Positions 1 to 9,160 of a stretch of DNA of 64,000 nt are shown piece by piece. Origin of the DNA: Vicingus serpentipes (lineage in GTDB: Bacteria > Bacteroidota > Bacteroidia > Flavobacteriales_E > Vicingaceae). The translations under genes and the position numbers were made by a program. The first letter of the stretch is position 1. Each line of letters starts with the position of its first letter. A model generated the notes under the pieces. That model was not told the origin of the DNA, searched no databases, and worked only from the letters and a program-made list of their open reading frames with translations. Location of the stretch: NCBI RefSeq assembly GCF_007993035.1, contig NZ_VOOS01000003.1:399501-463500 (forward strand). Direction: 5' to 3'.

Positions 1-2300
1 AAGCTTTTAGAAATATCAACTGTTGATACAGGATTATCGAAACGAACAACGTAAGTTCTACCACCTTTAAAATCAATACCATATTGTAAACCTTTAGTTA
101 ATAAAGAACCAAGGCCTATAACTATTATAATTCCTGAAAGGATGTAGAATTTTTTACGGTTAGTTAAAAAGTTAATGTTAGTGTTTTTAAACGCACCATC
201 AGTTAATTTTGTAGAGAAGCTTAAAACTTTGTTTTTATTTAAGTTAAATTCAAATATTAAACGAGTAATAAAAATTGCAGTAAATAATGAGGTACCAATA
301 CCTATTACTAATGTTTTAGCAAAACCTTCAACTGGTCCAGTTCCAAAGAACCATAATACAGCGCCAGTTAACAAAGTAGTAACGTTGGCATCAATAATAG
401 ATGAGTATGCAAACTTATATCCATCAGCAACAGCAAGTCTAGTTCCTTTACCAGCAGCGATTTCCTCTCGGATACGTTCGAAAATAAGAACGTTTGCATC
501 AACAGACATACCAATTGTTAAGATAATACCAGCTATACCAGGTAATGTAAGAGCAATTAATTGTGGCATTGAAGCTAATACACCAAATATGAAGAACATA
601 TTTGCTAATAATGCAATAACAGATGCTATACCAGCTTTAGAGTAGTAAAATACCATATAAGCAAGTACAACTAATAAAGCAACAATGAATGAAAGCATTC
701 CTTTGTTAATTGATTCTTGACCTAAAGTAGGACCAACAACATTTTCTTCTATAATTCTAGCAGGAGCAGGCAACTTACCAGCTTTTAAAATGTTTGCAAT
801 TAATTTTGCTTCCTCAATATCAAAGTTTCCAGTAATGTTTGATTGACCACCAGAGATTTCACCTTGAACAGTTGGGAAAGAGTAAACTAAGTTATCTAAT
901 GCAATTACAACAGATTTCCCGATGTTATCTGCTGTGATATGCTTCCATTTGTTAGCACCTTCACCGTTCATTGCCATATCAATTCTTGGAGAACCAGAAA
1001 ATTGATCGAATTGTTGAGAAGCATCAATAATTACATCACCTTCTAATACAGCTTTACCTTCTCTATTATCAACTTTAATTGCTAATAATTGTAAAAATTT
1101 ACCTTCGTCATCATAAGGTTTAGCAGTCCATAAAAACTTAATTCTTGGAGGGAATAAAGCTCTTACTTCTTTCATTGCCATGTAAGAATTTACTTTAGCA
1201 GTGTCTTTAATTGCTACATAACCTACTATTGGTCCTTGACCAGGGAAGTATTGTCCTTGCTCATCTTGGAAGATAGCTGGACGCATAATTGCAAATAAAG
1301 GATGGTCTTTAGCATAATCTTCAAAAGATTGCTCGGGAGTCGCTACAGCATTTGAATCAGAAGATTCACCTTCAGCACCTTCAATTTTATCTAATAAAGA
1401 AGCTGTTCCTTCTTCAGCAGAATTTACAGTAGAGTCAACTAAAGTTTCTATTGCATCAGCAACTTCTTCAGCAGTTCCTTCTGATAAAACTTCGTCAGTA
1501 ACAGTTGTATCAATAACACTAGCTTTAGCTTTATTTGCAGCACCTAATAATTCGTCAGCCTGAGCTAACATTGGATAAATTTCTTGATTTTCGTAAGTTA
1601 ACCAAAACTCTAATTTAGCAGTACCTTGTAATAATTGACGAACTCTAACTTTATCCTTAACACCAGGTAATTCAACTAAAATACGGTCAGAACCAGTTAA
1701 TTTTTGAATATTAGGTTGAGCTGCACCAAATAAACTAATTCTAGTTCTTAATACATTAAAAGAACGCTCAATAGCATCATCAGCTTCCTCTTTAATAAAA
1801 GCTAAAACTTCTTCGTTAGTTGCATTTGGAGATAATTTATCTTTGTTATCTAGTGTATAGAATATTGAAGATAATTTTCCGTTAGGATTTTTTTCTTGAT
1901 AAACTTGACCAAATAAAGTAACAAAATCAGCATTTGTAGCTTTTTGAGCAGTTTTAGCATCAATAATTGCTTGGTTAAAAGCATTGTCTTTGCTAAAAGA
2001 TGATAAAGCTTTAACAACCTCGCTAATTTGAACTTCTAGAGTTACGTTCATACCACCTTTTAAATCCAAACCTAAGTTTAAAGTCTTTGTTCTTAACTCA
2101 CCATAAGTGTAACCTATTATAGGATAAACCTCTTCAGAAGACATTGAATCTAAATAAGCGTATTCAACATCTGAGTCGCCATTAGCATAATCTTTTGCAT
2201 CGCTTTCTACACCATTTGCTACAAATGTTAATGAAAGAGCATATAATGCTGCTAGAGCAAATAATACTGTAAATGTTGTTAATAGTCCTTTGTTTTGCAT
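1..2300 (-). CDS. secDF: protein translocase SecDF, N-terminal 766 residues (cut by window edge)
   Basis: SecDF helps the SecYEG channel move proteins across the inner membrane using the proton gradient. The frame opens with ATG at 2300 and runs off the left edge. It begins with a membrane anchor (about residues 5-28), then the SecD signature GLDLKGGMN (about 77-85), a long acidic Ala/Glu/Ser-rich linker (about 270-340), and the SecD membrane block with MSVDANVLIFERIREE (about 598-613). The SecF signature GIDFKGG (about 741-747) follows in the same frame, so this is the single-chain SecD-SecF fusion usual in Bacteroidota. The rest of SecF is outside the window. It is divergent from the T9SS cargo gene, and both have their own promoter in the gap. 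The family call is very secure. Confidence 0.96.
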   Translation of the reverse strand, partial: MQNKGLLTTFTVLFALAALYALSLTFVANGVESDAKDYANGDSDVEYAYLDSMSSEEVYPIIGYTYGELRTKTLNLGLDLKGGMNVTLEVQISEVVKALSSFSKDNAFNQAIIDAKTAQKATNADFVTLFGQVYQEKNPNGKLSSIFYTLDNKDKLSPNATNEEVLAFIKEEADDAIERSFNVLRTRISLFGAAQPNIQKLTGSDRILVELPGVKDKVRVRQLLQGTAKLEFWLTYENQEIYPMLAQADELLGAANKAKASVIDTTVTDEVLSEGTAEEVADAIETLVDSTVNSAEEGTASLLDKIEGAEGESSDSNAVATPEQSFEDYAKDHPLFAIMRPAIFQDEQGQYFPGQGPIVGYVAIKDTAKVNSYMAMKEVRALFPPRIKFLWTAKPYDDEGKFLQLLAIKVDNREGKAVLEGDVIIDASQQFDQFSGSPRIDMAMNGEGANKWKHITADNIGKSVVIALDNLVYSFPTVQGEISGGQSNITGNFDIEEAKLIANILKAGKLPAPARIIEENVVGPTLGQESINKGMLSFIVALLVVLAYMVFYYSKAGIASVIALLANMFFIFGVLASMPQLIALTLPGIAGIILTIGMSVDANVLIFERIREEIAAGKGTRLAVADGYKFAYSSIIDANVTTLLTGAVLWFFGTGPVEGFAKTLVIGIGTSLFTAIFITRLIFEFNLNKNKVLSFSTKLTDGAFKNTNINFLTNRKKFYILSGIIIVIGLGSLLTKGLQYGIDFKGGRTYVVRFDNPVSTVDISKS

Positions 2301-2346
2301 TTTTCTATTCTAAATCTATATTAATATTCCTTAAATTATAAGCCTG

Positions 2347-2378
2347 CAAATATAGAATTTCAAAACCTATTACACAAT
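2347..2378 (-). promoter_or_regulatory. promoter of secDF (TTG-N21-TAnnTTTG)
   Basis: Read on the minus strand, TTG (2378-2376) is followed 21 bases later by TATATTTG (2354-2347). This matches the Bacteroidota primary-sigma -33/-7 consensus. Transcription would start near 2340, giving a leader of about 40 bases before the secDF ATG. Confidence 0.6.
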
Positions 2379-2406
2379 AGTATTATTGAATTACTTTTTT
2401 ATCTGC

Positions 2407-2434
2407 TTGAACCGTTGTAAAATCAGTATTTTTG
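2407..2434 (+). promoter_or_regulatory. promoter of the FG-GAP/T9SS gene (TTG-N17-TAnnTTTG)
   Basis: TTG at 2407-2409, a 17-base spacer, then TATTTTTG at 2427-2434. This is a full match to the Bacteroidota consensus. The last bases of the -7 box create a false in-frame TTG start at 2432; the real ATG is at 2465, about 24 bases after the expected transcription start. Confidence 0.65.
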
Positions 2435-2464
2435 CAGGTAATAAATCTGTTTTTTTTAGTTAAT

Positions 2465-4726
2465 ATGAAATTAAAATCAATCATAATTACGCTTAGTTTA
2501 ATTTTAGCTTTATTTAATTTAAGCGCTCAAGACAATTATACTAGAGATATTCAACTGGAAGTTTATAAACAAGATAGTTCTTTATATAAACATGCCTTTA
2601 CAGGAGGGTTTAATCATATTCAATTTTCAGAAATAGATTTAAATTTAGATGGTACAAATGACTTGGTAGCTTTTGACCGATCTGGATTTAAAGTATCTAC
2701 ATTTATTAATAATGGTATTTCTGGAGTTGTTGATTATACATATACTCCTAAATATATTGATAGTCTACCTTCTTTTGAAAGTTGGGTTTTATTTAGAGAT
2801 TATAACTGTGACGGAAAGCAAGATATCCTAACTTATTTTTCGGGCGGAGTAAAAGTTTATAAAAATACTTCAACTACATCTTTAAGTTTTGAACTAGTTA
2901 CTAATGCAATACAAACAGATTACTTGCCAGATGATGGAAATGACAATAGAATTAACTTATATATCAGTTCAACTGATATTGCTGCTTTTGATGATATTGA
3001 TAATGACGGAGATTTGGATATTTTAACCTTCGGTGTTAGTGGAACTAATGTAGAATATCATAAAAATTTATCACAAGAATTATATGGAACTTGCGATAGT
3101 TTAAGATTTATGCTGACAAATAAGTGCTGGGGTTATTTTTCAGAGAATTTATCTGATAATAGCGTTACCCTTTTTGATACTTGTAATTTTAACGTGGCTA
3201 ATCCAGAAAGCCAACTTAATGATGAAAATGCAAAGAAACACAGTGGTTCTAGTTTGTTAACGCTGGATGTAGATGCTAATAATAGTAGAGATTTAGTATT
3301 AGGAGATATTACTTTTAATAACATGACTTTACTTTATAATTCTGATAATACTACTAATTTAACAGCAGCTTCAATGACAGTTGAAGATCAAAGTTTTCCT
3401 AGTAATTTAAGTTCGACTGCAGCAGTAGATATTAATATTTTCCCTGCTGGGTTTTATCTAGATGTTAATAATGATAATGTTAAAGATTTACTTGTTTCTA
3501 CAAATTGCAACTCTGGCTGCGAAAACTATGAAAGCTCTTGGTTGTACTTAAACAACGGAGCTACAAATTTGCCCGATTTTAGTTTTAATAAAACAAACTT
3601 TTTGCAAGAAGATATGATTGAATTAGGCGAGGGGGCAAATCCAGTATTTTTTGACTATAATGATGATGGTTTATTGGATTTAGTTATAGGCAATTTTGGT
3701 GAGTTTGATAATTCACTTTCACTATTATATAAGCCATATCTATCATTGTATAAAAATGTTGGTACTGCTGCTAACCCAGCTTTTAAATTGGTTGATAGTG
3801 ATTTTGCTGGTTTATCTACTATGAATTTAGATTTAGGTGGAGGTACTCCAGTTTTGGGATTAACTCCAACTTTTGGTGATTTAGACAATGATGGAGATAA
3901 GGATATGATTTTGGGAGACTATTTAGGGAATATCCATTATTTTACAAATACTGCAGGAGCTGGTAATGATGCAAATTTTGTATTAAATCAGGTGAAATAT
4001 CAAGGAATAGATGTAGGTAGTTTTGCTGCTCCTTTTTTAGTTGATTTAAATAGAAACGGGAAACTAGATTTGGTAATCGGTAAAAACAACGGCTATTTTA
4101 CTTTTTACGAAAATACAGGCACCGTAAGTGCTCCTTTTTATTCAAAAAAAACAGATTCATTAGGTTATGTCTCAACTTTAGAGCCTGGTTTTTTTGTTGG
4201 AAAAAGCACACCATTTATTTATGAAGATGGAGGAGAATACAAAATGCTCGCAGGTTCTTCTAGTGGGTATATTTTTAAGTACGATAATATTGAAGGTAAT
4301 TTAACGGGTTCTTTTAATAAAGTTGATTCAGCTTATTTAAACTTAAAAGAAGGAAAGAACACAAGTATAGCATTAGCTGATATTACAAATGATGGGAGAC
4401 TAGATATGATGATTGGTAATGATGCTGGAGGTATATCTTATTTTAAAGGAACTTTTCCAGTAAGTGTTGGACCAGAATATGAAAAGCTAGAAGGAATTAA
4501 TCTTTATCCAAACCCAACTAAAGAACTATTAACATTAGATTTAGGAACTAATAATTTAAAAAATGCTTCTCTTCAGGTATTAGATTTATTAGGTAAAACA
4601 ATTACATACCAAAAATTAAGTGCTAGTAAAACTACTATTAGCTTAAATGGGTTAAGCCAAGGAGTTTATTTGGTTAAGTTTTCTAACGATTTAAGGAGTA
4701 AGGTATTTAAAGTAGTTAAGGAGTAG
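2465..4726 (+). CDS. secreted FG-GAP/VCBS repeat protein with T9SS sorting signal
   Basis: A 753-residue exported protein of unknown specific role, probably surface-attached or released through type IX secretion. It starts with a signal peptide (MKLKSIIITLSLILALFNLSAQ, split after about residue 20). At least eight FG-GAP-like calcium loops of the form D-x-[DN]-x-[DN]-G-x-x-D follow, for example DIDNDGDLD, DYNDDGLLD, DLDNDGDKD, DLNRNGKLD and DITNDGRLD, which suggests a beta-propeller. The last 80 residues match a type A T9SS C-terminal domain, with INLYPNPTKE near its start and GVYLVKF before the end. ATG 2465 is preferred because the in-frame TTG at 2432 is part of the -7 box. The 3' end overlaps the convergent protease gene by 11 bases. 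The family call is firm; the ligand or substrate cannot be told. Confidence 0.9.
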   Translation: MKLKSIIITLSLILALFNLSAQDNYTRDIQLEVYKQDSSLYKHAFTGGFNHIQFSEIDLNLDGTNDLVAFDRSGFKVSTFINNGISGVVDYTYTPKYIDSLPSFESWVLFRDYNCDGKQDILTYFSGGVKVYKNTSTTSLSFELVTNAIQTDYLPDDGNDNRINLYISSTDIAAFDDIDNDGDLDILTFGVSGTNVEYHKNLSQELYGTCDSLRFMLTNKCWGYFSENLSDNSVTLFDTCNFNVANPESQLNDENAKKHSGSSLLTLDVDANNSRDLVLGDITFNNMTLLYNSDNTTNLTAASMTVEDQSFPSNLSSTAAVDINIFPAGFYLDVNNDNVKDLLVSTNCNSGCENYESSWLYLNNGATNLPDFSFNKTNFLQEDMIELGEGANPVFFDYNDDGLLDLVIGNFGEFDNSLSLLYKPYLSLYKNVGTAANPAFKLVDSDFAGLSTMNLDLGGGTPVLGLTPTFGDLDNDGDKDMILGDYLGNIHYFTNTAGAGNDANFVLNQVKYQGIDVGSFAAPFLVDLNRNGKLDLVIGKNNGYFTFYENTGTVSAPFYSKKTDSLGYVSTLEPGFFVGKSTPFIYEDGGEYKMLAGSSSGYIFKYDNIEGNLTGSFNKVDSAYLNLKEGKNTSIALADITNDGRLDMMIGNDAGGISYFKGTFPVSVGPEYEKLEGINLYPNPTKELLTLDLGTNNLKNASLQVLDLLGKTITYQKLSASKTTISLNGLSQGVYLVKFSNDLRSKVFKVVKE

Positions 4727-5144
4727 ATAAAATTAGTTTCTTTTTCTCATAATCTATCACTGCCTTGTAGTCTGTTAAAATATCGCCTCCTATAATCCCA
4801 TCAATAGGTGCTAAATCTAACTTTTCGTAAGATTGGTTTACGTGTTTTAAATCTAAGATAGTGGCATCGTAATCTACAATTTCTACCTTGCCAAGTTTTA
4901 AGTTAGCTAACAATACTTTTTTGCTGGTCATGGTATTTGTACCTAATCCAGAAGAAAGTCGGTCGTGTTCCTCAAGGCTATCATCACCAATATAAGATTG
5001 TATTCTGGTTTCATCAAAAACACTTCTCGATGCGCCTGTATCAATAATGGCATTTGCAGCAATTCCATTTATAGTAATGATTACTTTTAAATGAAAGCCA
5101 TCATTTTCTATCGGGAATATAGTTATTGGGAGTATTGTTTTCAT
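4716..5144 (-). CDS. retropepsin-like aspartic protease domain protein
   Basis: A 142-residue protein with the aspartyl protease motif I-I-D-T-G-A-S near residues 35-41 and a second conserved block, IDGIIGGDILTDYKAVIDY, near the C-terminus. This pattern is typical of bacterial single-domain retropepsin-like (gag-asp-type) proteins, which are small and presumably act as dimers. No clear signal peptide or membrane segment is visible, so it may be cytoplasmic. There is no reverse transcriptase or integrase nearby, so this is not a retroelement. It lies just downstream of the tRNA-Gly terminator, and I see no convincing promoter. Its substrate is unknown. Confidence 0.72.
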   Translation of the reverse strand: MKTILPITIFPIENDGFHLKVIITINGIAANAIIDTGASRSVFDETRIQSYIGDDSLEEHDRLSSGLGTNTMTSKKVLLANLKLGKVEIVDYDATILDLKHVNQSYEKLDLAPIDGIIGGDILTDYKAVIDYEKKKLILSTP

Positions 5145-5156
5145 TTAGTTAAAGGT

Positions 5157-5188
5157 AAAAAAAATGTCGGAATAAATTCCGACATTTT
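5157..5188 (-). terminator. intrinsic terminator of tRNA-Gly
   Basis: A perfect 12-bp inverted repeat (5161-5172 with 5177-5188, loop TAAA). On the minus strand it is followed by a run of eight T (complement of 5157-5164). It starts five bases after the tRNA 3' end, so it closes the tRNA transcript. Confidence 0.85.
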
Positions 5189-5192
5189 TAAG

Positions 5193-5265
5193 AGCGAGAG
5201 ACGAGGCTCGAACTCGCGACCCTCAGCTTGGAAGGCTGACGCTCTACCAACTGAGCTACTCTCGC
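5193..5265 (-). tRNA. tRNA-Gly (anticodon TCC)
   Basis: A 73-base cloverleaf. The acceptor arm is GCGAGAG (5265-5259) paired with CTCTCGC (complement of 5194-5200), with discriminator T, as usual for glycine tRNA. The D-arm has AGCTCAGTTGGTAGAGC, the anticodon loop is CTTCCAA with anticodon TCC, and the T-loop is GTTCGAG. CCA is not encoded. A -7 box lies 10 bases upstream and a strong terminator directly downstream, so it looks like a stand-alone single-gene unit between mdh and the protease gene. Confidence 0.95.
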
Positions 5266-5275
5266 TTTAGAGTAT

Positions 5276-5283
5276 CAAAAGTA
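5276..5283 (-). promoter_or_regulatory. -7 box of tRNA-Gly
   Basis: TACTTTTG on the minus strand, 10 bases before the mature tRNA 5' end and between the tRNA and the mdh stop codon. No TTG is seen at the right -33 distance, so only the -7 half is supported. Confidence 0.45.
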
Positions 5284-5290
5284 ATATAAA

Positions 5291-6226
5291 TTATGCTAAT
5301 ACGCTATCTAAAAGTGCATTCGTTTTTTTAACACCTTCTGCACTTTCAGTAAGTTTTGCTTTTTCAGCAGCATTTAATTCAATTTCAACAATTTTTTCAA
5401 TTCCGTTAGCTCCTAATACACAAGGAACTCCAATTGATAAACCGTTTAATCCATATTCACCTTCAACTAAAGCTGAACAAGGGAATATTTTTTTAGAATC
5501 TTGAGCAATAGCTCTAACTAATTCAGAAACTGCAGCACCAGGTGCATACCAAGCAGAAGTTCCTAATAAACCAGTTAAAGTAGCACCACCTACTTTAGTA
5601 GCTTCAACTATTTCACTCATTCTTTCAGCTGATAAAAATTCTGAAACAGGAACACTATTTCTTACTGCTTTATCAATTAATGGCACCATTCCAGTATCGC
5701 TGTGACCACCAATTACCATTCCGTCAACATCTGAAGAAGGGCAATCTAAAGCTTCTGCTAATCTGTATTTAAAACGAGCGCTATCTAATGCTCCACCCAT
5801 TCCAATAATTCTGTTTTTAGGAATATTAGTTGCTTTATGAACCAAATAAGCCATTGTATCCATTGGGTTACTAACCACAATTACAATAACATTTGGAGAG
5901 TTTTTTAATAAATTTTCAGTTACTGTTTTAACAATTCCAGCATTAATACCAATTAACTCTTCACGAGTCATACCTGGCTTACGAGGAATACCACTAGTAA
6001 TTACAGCCACATCACTTCCTGCTGTTTTAGTATAATCGTTTGTAACACCAGTAATTTTAGTGTCAAAACCATTTAAAGATGCACATTGCATTAAATCCAT
6101 TGCTTTTCCTTCAGCAAAACCTTCTTTAATGTCAACTAAAACTACTTCTGAAGCAAAATTTTTGATTGCAATATATTCTGCACAACTTGCGCCTACTGCT
6201 CCTGCTCCTACTACTGTTACTTTCAT
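5291..6226 (-). CDS. mdh: malate dehydrogenase
   Basis: NAD-dependent malate dehydrogenase (311 residues) interconverts malate and oxaloacetate in the TCA cycle in the cytoplasm. The Rossmann loop is VVGAGAVGASCAEY at the N-terminus, and the NAD-binding aspartate follows the second strand (VLVDIKEG). The mobile substrate loop is RKPGMTREEL, with the Arg pair that in this family selects a dicarboxylate rather than lactate. VVSNPMDTM and the catalytic-histidine segment GGHSDTGMVPL follow. Length and motifs fit the LDH-like MDH (type 3) group. It is upstream of tRNA-Gly, which seems to have its own promoter. No perfect -7 box was found for mdh itself. Confidence 0.96.
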   Translation of the reverse strand: MKVTVVGAGAVGASCAEYIAIKNFASEVVLVDIKEGFAEGKAMDLMQCASLNGFDTKITGVTNDYTKTAGSDVAVITSGIPRKPGMTREELIGINAGIVKTVTENLLKNSPNVIVIVVSNPMDTMAYLVHKATNIPKNRIIGMGGALDSARFKYRLAEALDCPSSDVDGMVIGGHSDTGMVPLIDKAVRNSVPVSEFLSAERMSEIVEATKVGGATLTGLLGTSAWYAPGAAVSELVRAIAQDSKKIFPCSALVEGEYGLNGLSIGVPCVLGANGIEKIVEIELNAAEKAKLTESAEGVKKTNALLDSVLA

Positions 6227-6379
6227 AATTGTATTTATTTAAATGTAAGAAATAAGTGATTAATTAGGAGCGCTAAATTAAGGAAACAAAATGCTATTTA
6301 CAAGATTAAAATGAAGTCTGATGTTTTAATTTTCAAGTTTTTATTTTATTGAATATTTAGCATAAATAAATCATTTATT

Positions 6380-6387
6380 TACTTTTG
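6380..6387 (+). promoter_or_regulatory. -7 box of the Glu/Leu dehydrogenase gene
   Basis: TACTTTTG, with an expected transcription start near 6394 and a leader of about 34 bases. The nearest upstream TTG (6349-6351) is 28 bases away, too far for the usual spacer, so this is a half-supported promoter. Confidence 0.4.
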
Positions 6388-6427
6388 CTCACTTACAATA
6401 TTTTAAGGTGTTTAAAATCAATATACA

Positions 6428-7657
6428 ATGAAAGATTTATTAGATAAGTTTGAAAATAAAACTCCAGAAATCGTTTTTGAATGGAATGATGCTGAAACTG
6501 AAGCTCAAGGATGGGTAGTTATAAACTCGTTAAGAGGAGGAGCTGCAGGAGGTGGAACTCGTATGAGAGTTGGATTAGATAAAAGAGAAGTTGAATCGTT
6601 AGCAAAAACGATGGAAGTGAAGTTTACAGTTGCTGGTCCAGCTATAGGTGGTGCAAAGTCTGGAATTAATTTTGATCCAAATGATCCAAGAAAAGAAGGC
6701 GTTTTAAGAAGATGGTATGCAGCGGTTACTCCATTATTAAAACATTATTATGGAACTGGTGGAGATTTAAATGTTGATGAGATTCATGAAGTAATTCCTA
6801 TGACTGAAGATTGTGGTGTTTGGCATCCACAAGAAGGTGTTTTTAATGGGCATTTTCAGCCTCGTGAAGCTCAAAAAATACATCGTATTGGTCAATTAAG
6901 ACAAGGAGTTTTAAAAGTAATTGAAGACAGTAATTATAGTCCAGAAGTAGCTAATAAGTATGTTGTCGCTGACATGATTACTGGTTATGGAGTAGCTGAA
7001 TCTGTTAAACATTATTATGATGTTTATGGTGGTTCAGTAAAAGGAAAAAGAGTAATCGTTCAAGGTTGGGGTAATGTAGGTTCTGCAGGAGCTTATTATT
7101 TAGCTCAAGATGGAGCAATAATAGTTGGTATTATTGATAGAGTAGGAGGTTTGATTAAAGAAGAAGGGTTTACTTTAGAAGAAATAAGGAAATTATTTGT
7201 TGATAAAGATGGAAATAAGTTACATGCAAACAACATGATGTCGTTTGAAGATGTAAATGCAAAAATTTGGGATATTAAAGCAGAAGTTTTCATTCCATGT
7301 GCTGCTTCAAGATTAATTACAAAAGACCAAGTTGATAGAATGATAAATGCAGGAGTTGAAGTAATTGCAGCAGGTGCAAATGTTCCTTTTGCTGATAAAG
7401 AAATTTTCTTTGGACCTATTGCGGAGTATGCGGATGATAAAATTAGTATTATACCAGATTTTATTTCTAACTGTGGAATGGCGAGGGTTTTTGCTTATTT
7501 GATGAGTAATGATTTAGGTGTTTTAGAGGATGAAGCAATTTTTAAAGATGCTTCTGAAACCATTAAAAATGCATTAAAAGCATCTCATGCAAAAAATAAT
7601 AGTAAATACCATATTGCAAAAACTGCATTTGAAATTGCATTGAATCAATTAGTATAA
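6428..7657 (+). CDS. Glu/Leu/Phe/Val dehydrogenase family protein
   Basis: A 409-residue amino-acid dehydrogenase that would deaminate glutamate or a branched-chain amino acid to its 2-oxo acid using NAD(P). The substrate half carries the glycine-rich segment GGAAGGGTRM and the catalytic-lysine block GPAIGGAKSGINFDP. GTGGDLNVDEI follows, then the nucleotide-binding domain with VQGWGNVGSAGAYYL (GxGxxG type). Near the end is PDFISNCGMARVFAY. Length is normal for the superfamily. The sequence alone does not settle whether glutamate, leucine or another substrate is preferred, so no gene symbol is given. The nhaD gene follows after 34 bases and may be co-transcribed. Confidence 0.88.
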   Translation: MKDLLDKFENKTPEIVFEWNDAETEAQGWVVINSLRGGAAGGGTRMRVGLDKREVESLAKTMEVKFTVAGPAIGGAKSGINFDPNDPRKEGVLRRWYAAVTPLLKHYYGTGGDLNVDEIHEVIPMTEDCGVWHPQEGVFNGHFQPREAQKIHRIGQLRQGVLKVIEDSNYSPEVANKYVVADMITGYGVAESVKHYYDVYGGSVKGKRVIVQGWGNVGSAGAYYLAQDGAIIVGIIDRVGGLIKEEGFTLEEIRKLFVDKDGNKLHANNMMSFEDVNAKIWDIKAEVFIPCAASRLITKDQVDRMINAGVEVIAAGANVPFADKEIFFGPIAEYADDKISIIPDFISNCGMARVFAYLMSNDLGVLEDEAIFKDASETIKNALKASHAKNNSKYHIAKTAFEIALNQLV

Positions 7658-7691
7658 TTAGTTTTACGTTTTATAAATTACAAAATTTAAG

Positions 7692-9062
7692 ATGGAAATT
7701 ATAATCGTATTAGTATTTGTTTTAGGTTATTTAGCTATAACACTTGAACATAATTTAAAAATTGATAAACTAGTTCCAGCTGTAGCTATGATGGCAATTT
7801 GTTGGGCATTAATTGCTTTTGGTTTAGATGGTTTTCAATATTGGTTTGATTCTGCAAATCATGCTTTAATTGATGCTTTTTCTTCATTTGGCCATGAAGA
7901 AAAATTGCACTTAATGGAAGAAACACTCTTGCACCATTTAGGTAAAACTGCAGAGATTTTATTCTTCTTATTAGGAGCAATGACAATTGTGGAAATCATT
8001 GATTATTTTGATGGTTTCTCAACTTTTAAGACCTATATTAAAACAAAAAGTAAAACCAAACTTCTTTGGATATTCTCATTTTTAGCATTTATCTTATCTG
8101 CTATTATTGATAACTTAACTGCTACAATAGTTTTAATTACAATACTTCAAAAAATAATTAGCGACAAAGAAACTCGTATGTGGTTTGCTGGTTTAATTAT
8201 TATTGCAGCAAATGCTGGTGGAGCATGGTCTCCAATTGGTGATGTTACAACTACAATGCTTTGGATTGGTAACAAAGTTTCTACGGATATGTTAATTCAA
8301 TATTTAATTCTTCCTTCTTTATTATGTATGGCAGTTCCTTCGTTAATAGCTTCATTTATGAAGCCTTTTAAAGGTGATTTAACTGAATCTATTCAAGATA
8401 GTCCAGAAGAAGCCCATGATACTAAATATAGTCCAATAATGTTATATCTTGGTTTAGGTATGATATTATTTGTACCGGTATTCAAAACAATCACACATTT
8501 ACCTCCTTATGTAGGTATGATGTTATCTTTAGGTGTTGTATGTACCTTTGCTGAAATTTTTAGTACTAGACATTTTTCACTTACTTCTTTAAGTGATCAT
8601 TCTTCAGATGTTGGACATCATAGTCCTGTTCATAAATCATTATCTAAAATTGAAATGCCGAGTGTATTATTTTTCTTTGGAATTTTAATGGCTGTTGCAG
8701 CACTTGAAAGTTTAGGAATGCTATTCAATTTTGCAGAAAGTTTAAATACTACAATACCAAATTCTGACATAGTAGTTCTATTATTAGGAGTTGGTTCAGC
8801 TGTAATTGATAACGTTCCTTTGGTAGCAGCAAGTTTAGGTATGTTTCAAAATGAATTAAATGATCCACTTTGGCACTTTATCGCTTTCTCTGCTGGTACA
8901 GGGGGTAGTATGTTAATTATTGGTTCAGCTGCAGGTGTTGTAGCAATGGGAATGGAGAAAATATCATTCTTTTGGTATTTCAAAAAAATCTCTTGGTTAG
9001 CATTTATAGGTTTTGCAGTTGGTTCTGTTTCATTTATGATAATTAGAGGTTTTGTTGGTTAA
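7692..9062 (+). CDS. nhaD: Na+/H+ antiporter NhaD
   Basis: A 456-residue inner-membrane protein with about 12 hydrophobic segments, of the NhaD/ArsB ion-transporter superfamily. It should exchange external protons for internal Na+ or Li+, relevant in salt water. Visible family features are FSFLAFILSAIIDNLTATIVLITIL, in which the SAIIDNLTA core is the NhaD signature, the AANAGGAWSPIGDVTTTMLW block, and a second inverted-repeat half with GSAVIDNVPLVAASLGM and FSAGTGGSMLIIGSAAG. Charged His-rich loops (near residues 305-315) separate the halves. A strong terminator follows, so this gene ends its transcription unit. Confidence 0.92.
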   Translation: MEIIIVLVFVLGYLAITLEHNLKIDKLVPAVAMMAICWALIAFGLDGFQYWFDSANHALIDAFSSFGHEEKLHLMEETLLHHLGKTAEILFFLLGAMTIVEIIDYFDGFSTFKTYIKTKSKTKLLWIFSFLAFILSAIIDNLTATIVLITILQKIISDKETRMWFAGLIIIAANAGGAWSPIGDVTTTMLWIGNKVSTDMLIQYLILPSLLCMAVPSLIASFMKPFKGDLTESIQDSPEEAHDTKYSPIMLYLGLGMILFVPVFKTITHLPPYVGMMLSLGVVCTFAEIFSTRHFSLTSLSDHSSDVGHHSPVHKSLSKIEMPSVLFFFGILMAVAALESLGMLFNFAESLNTTIPNSDIVVLLLGVGSAVIDNVPLVAASLGMFQNELNDPLWHFIAFSAGTGGSMLIIGSAAGVVAMGMEKISFFWYFKKISWLAFIGFAVGSVSFMIIRGFVG

Positions 9063-9087
9063 CCTTAAAATTAAAAGTATATATATT

Positions 9088-9119
9088 AAAACCCTCATTT
9101 AAAAAAATGAGGGTTTTTT
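9088..9119 (+). terminator. intrinsic terminator after nhaD
   Basis: An inverted repeat AAAACCCTCATT (9088-9099) with its complement at 9106-9117, followed by T residues to 9119. It separates nhaD from the acyltransferase island. The A/T flanks could let it work in both directions. Confidence 0.85.
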
Positions 9120-9160
9120 GTATTTTGTAATTTTTAGAAAATGAAAAAGCAAATCAATAA

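Noticed and set aside
175-645. Open plus-strand frame of 156 codons
   Set aside because: It is an antisense shadow of secDF, whose SecD/SecF motifs are clear on the minus strand.
2432-2464. Upstream TTG start for the FG-GAP gene
   Set aside because: The TTG is the end of the -7 box, and the ATG at 2465 gives a clean signal peptide.
4716-5144. Remnant of a retroelement
   Set aside because: There is no reverse transcriptase, integrase or long terminal repeat, and the frame is intact.
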